NCBI RefSeq assembly: GCF_900205755.1 | Contig: NZ_OANS01000005.1 | Coordinates: forward strand, 86,427-150,426 | Direction of reading: 5' to 3' | Length of the DNA: 64,000 bases | DNA from: Polynucleobacter meluiroseus | Lineage (GTDB): Bacteria; Pseudomonadota; Gammaproteobacteria; Burkholderiales; Burkholderiaceae | Shown: piece by piece, positions 63,669-64,000 of the stretch | Layout: each line of letters starts with the position of its first letter | Numbering within the stretch: the first letter of the stretch is position 1 | Position numbers and translations under genes: made by a program | The notes under the pieces: model-generated | What the model saw: only the letters and a program-made list of their open reading frames with translations | Told to the model about the DNA's origin: nothing | The model's database searches: none

Positions 63669-63932
63669 CTATACGCGGCTGATTAACTCCTCCAGTAGTT
63701 GCTTATTTCCCCCGAAAAATGCGCCGTTTGTAGACGGTTTTTGAGGTGAATTTAGTTCCGCAAGCGTAGTAGCGATGAGTGCTGGCGTGGGCTTGCCAGG
63801 AATCCTAGCAATGCAACTGCGTACAGGCAATTCCCAATGTTCGCTTAATTCAAGGTCTTGATCGTCTATTTGAATCAGAATGCGATTATGGTTTAGGTCT
63901 AATGCGGTAATCCCCCCACCCCTTAACCTGAC
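63669..63932 (-). pseudogene. Truncated open frame cut by the IS element
   Basis: A reverse-strand frame is open from about 63932 down to the TAG at 63669-63671, without any start codon at its 5' side. Its translation looks protein-like (ALDLNHNRILIQIDDQDLEL, SEHWELPVRSCIARIPGKP, ending KQLLEELISRV). It is therefore read as the 3' part of a gene interrupted by the neighbouring IS. I do not recognise the family. Confidence 0.5.
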
Positions 63933-64000
63933 TTAAAAGTAGAATTTCTAAGTTGTTTGATTTAAAGGAAATTCTATGAAAACCTCCCGTTTTACCGATA
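63929..64000 (+). mobile_element. Left end of an IS3-family insertion sequence
   Basis: A likely element end begins near TGACTTAAAAGTAG (about 63929). The transposase orfA starts at ATG 63976 with AAAGGAA 5 nt upstream, encoding MKTSRFTD before the window ends. That N-terminus is typical of IS3-family OrfA proteins (MKxSRFTDxQI). The exact inverted-repeat terminus cannot be fixed without the other end. Confidence 0.75.
63976..64000 (+). CDS. IS3-family transposase OrfA, N-terminal fragment
   Basis: Eight codons (MKTSRFTD) up to the window edge. The reading frame and ribosome binding site fit the start of an IS3 OrfA, which carries a helix-turn-helix that binds the IS ends. The rest lies outside. 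Confidence 0.7.

Noticed and set aside
63669..63911. Complete gene between integrase 2 and the IS
   Set aside because: No start codon exists at the 5' side before the IS end, so only a fragment can be claimed.
47362..64000. CRISPR array or complete prophage
   Set aside because: No regularly spaced repeats with unique spacers were seen, and no capsid, terminase, portal or tail proteins are encoded.

Overview
The window looks like a chromosomal segment of a small-genome freshwater betaproteobacterium, most likely Polynucleobacter (Burkholderiaceae). This is inferred from the gene order ndk-rlmN-ispG-hisS-(TPR)-bamB-der-hfq-hflX-hflK-hflC-hisZ-purA, the compact spacing with many ATGA overlaps, the frequent TTG starts and the moderate GC of the core. 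No database search was possible. Names rest on motifs and family knowledge.

Bases 1-18.1 kb hold a housekeeping block: the 3' end of rlmD, a Bax-inhibitor-1 protein, ndk, 23S rRNA/tRNA methylation (rlmN), isoprenoid synthesis (ispG), hisS, outer-membrane assembly (a YfgM-like protein and bamB), GTPases der and hflX, hfq, the HflK/HflC complex, hisZ, purA and malate synthase G. Bases 18.1-21.8 kb carry accessory single genes: a C39-like small protein, a channel, an MFS exporter and a dienelactone hydrolase.

Bases 21.8-47.1 kb are dominated by phosphate biology. After glmM comes a PHO-box-led pstS-pstC-pstA-pstB-phoU-phoB-phoR block, then a frameshifted DUF4337 pseudogene, an MgtC-type protein, a PHO-box-led alkaline phosphatase, a second PstS, an outer-membrane barrel and an ArsC/LMW-phosphatase-like protein that diverge from an 11-bp tandem repeat, a second MgtC protein, exopolyphosphatase, PPK2 and a CYTH-domain protein. 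Lipid genes lie among them: an OlsB-like acyltransferase, dgkA, a GT4 glycosyltransferase, an LpxH-like phosphoesterase and a PlsC acyltransferase. A two-gene chromate transporter ends the core. Several genes here have strong hairpins just upstream of the start codon, in two cases overlapping the ribosome binding site.

Bases 47.17-47.36 kb encode tRNA-Pro(TGG) and tRNA-Arg(TCT). Everything after them is AT-rich accessory DNA with two tyrosine recombinases, read here as an integrative element inserted downstream of tRNA-Arg. Its left part carries an ECF-type sigma factor with a single-TM partner, a five-gene coupled operon (DUF4258-like, unknown, HTH, HNH nuclease, SF2 helicase), a winged-helix protein, a small secreted protein, and a 1304-residue exported CHAT (caspase-like) protease. 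That gene converges on a secreted trypsin-like protease with C-terminal EF-hand-like repeats. The right part carries integrase 1, a five-gene reverse-strand operon with a clamp-loader-like AAA ATPase, an unknown gene behind a 14-bp inverted repeat, and a catalytic-domain-only tyrosine recombinase of FimB/FimE size.

The main new observation is a near-perfect palindrome (TTGTCGG, 5 nt, CCGACAA) present four times and only in this island. Three copies are centred 73-82 bp upstream of the start codons of integrase 1, the reverse operon and integrase 2. The two outermost copies share 25 identical bases in direct orientation. A second observation is a perfect 17-nt inverted repeat around the 263-residue gene, which could be a pair of operators or the ends of an invertible segment. 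The window ends in a cluster of inverted repeats, a truncated reading frame and the start of an IS3-family insertion sequence.
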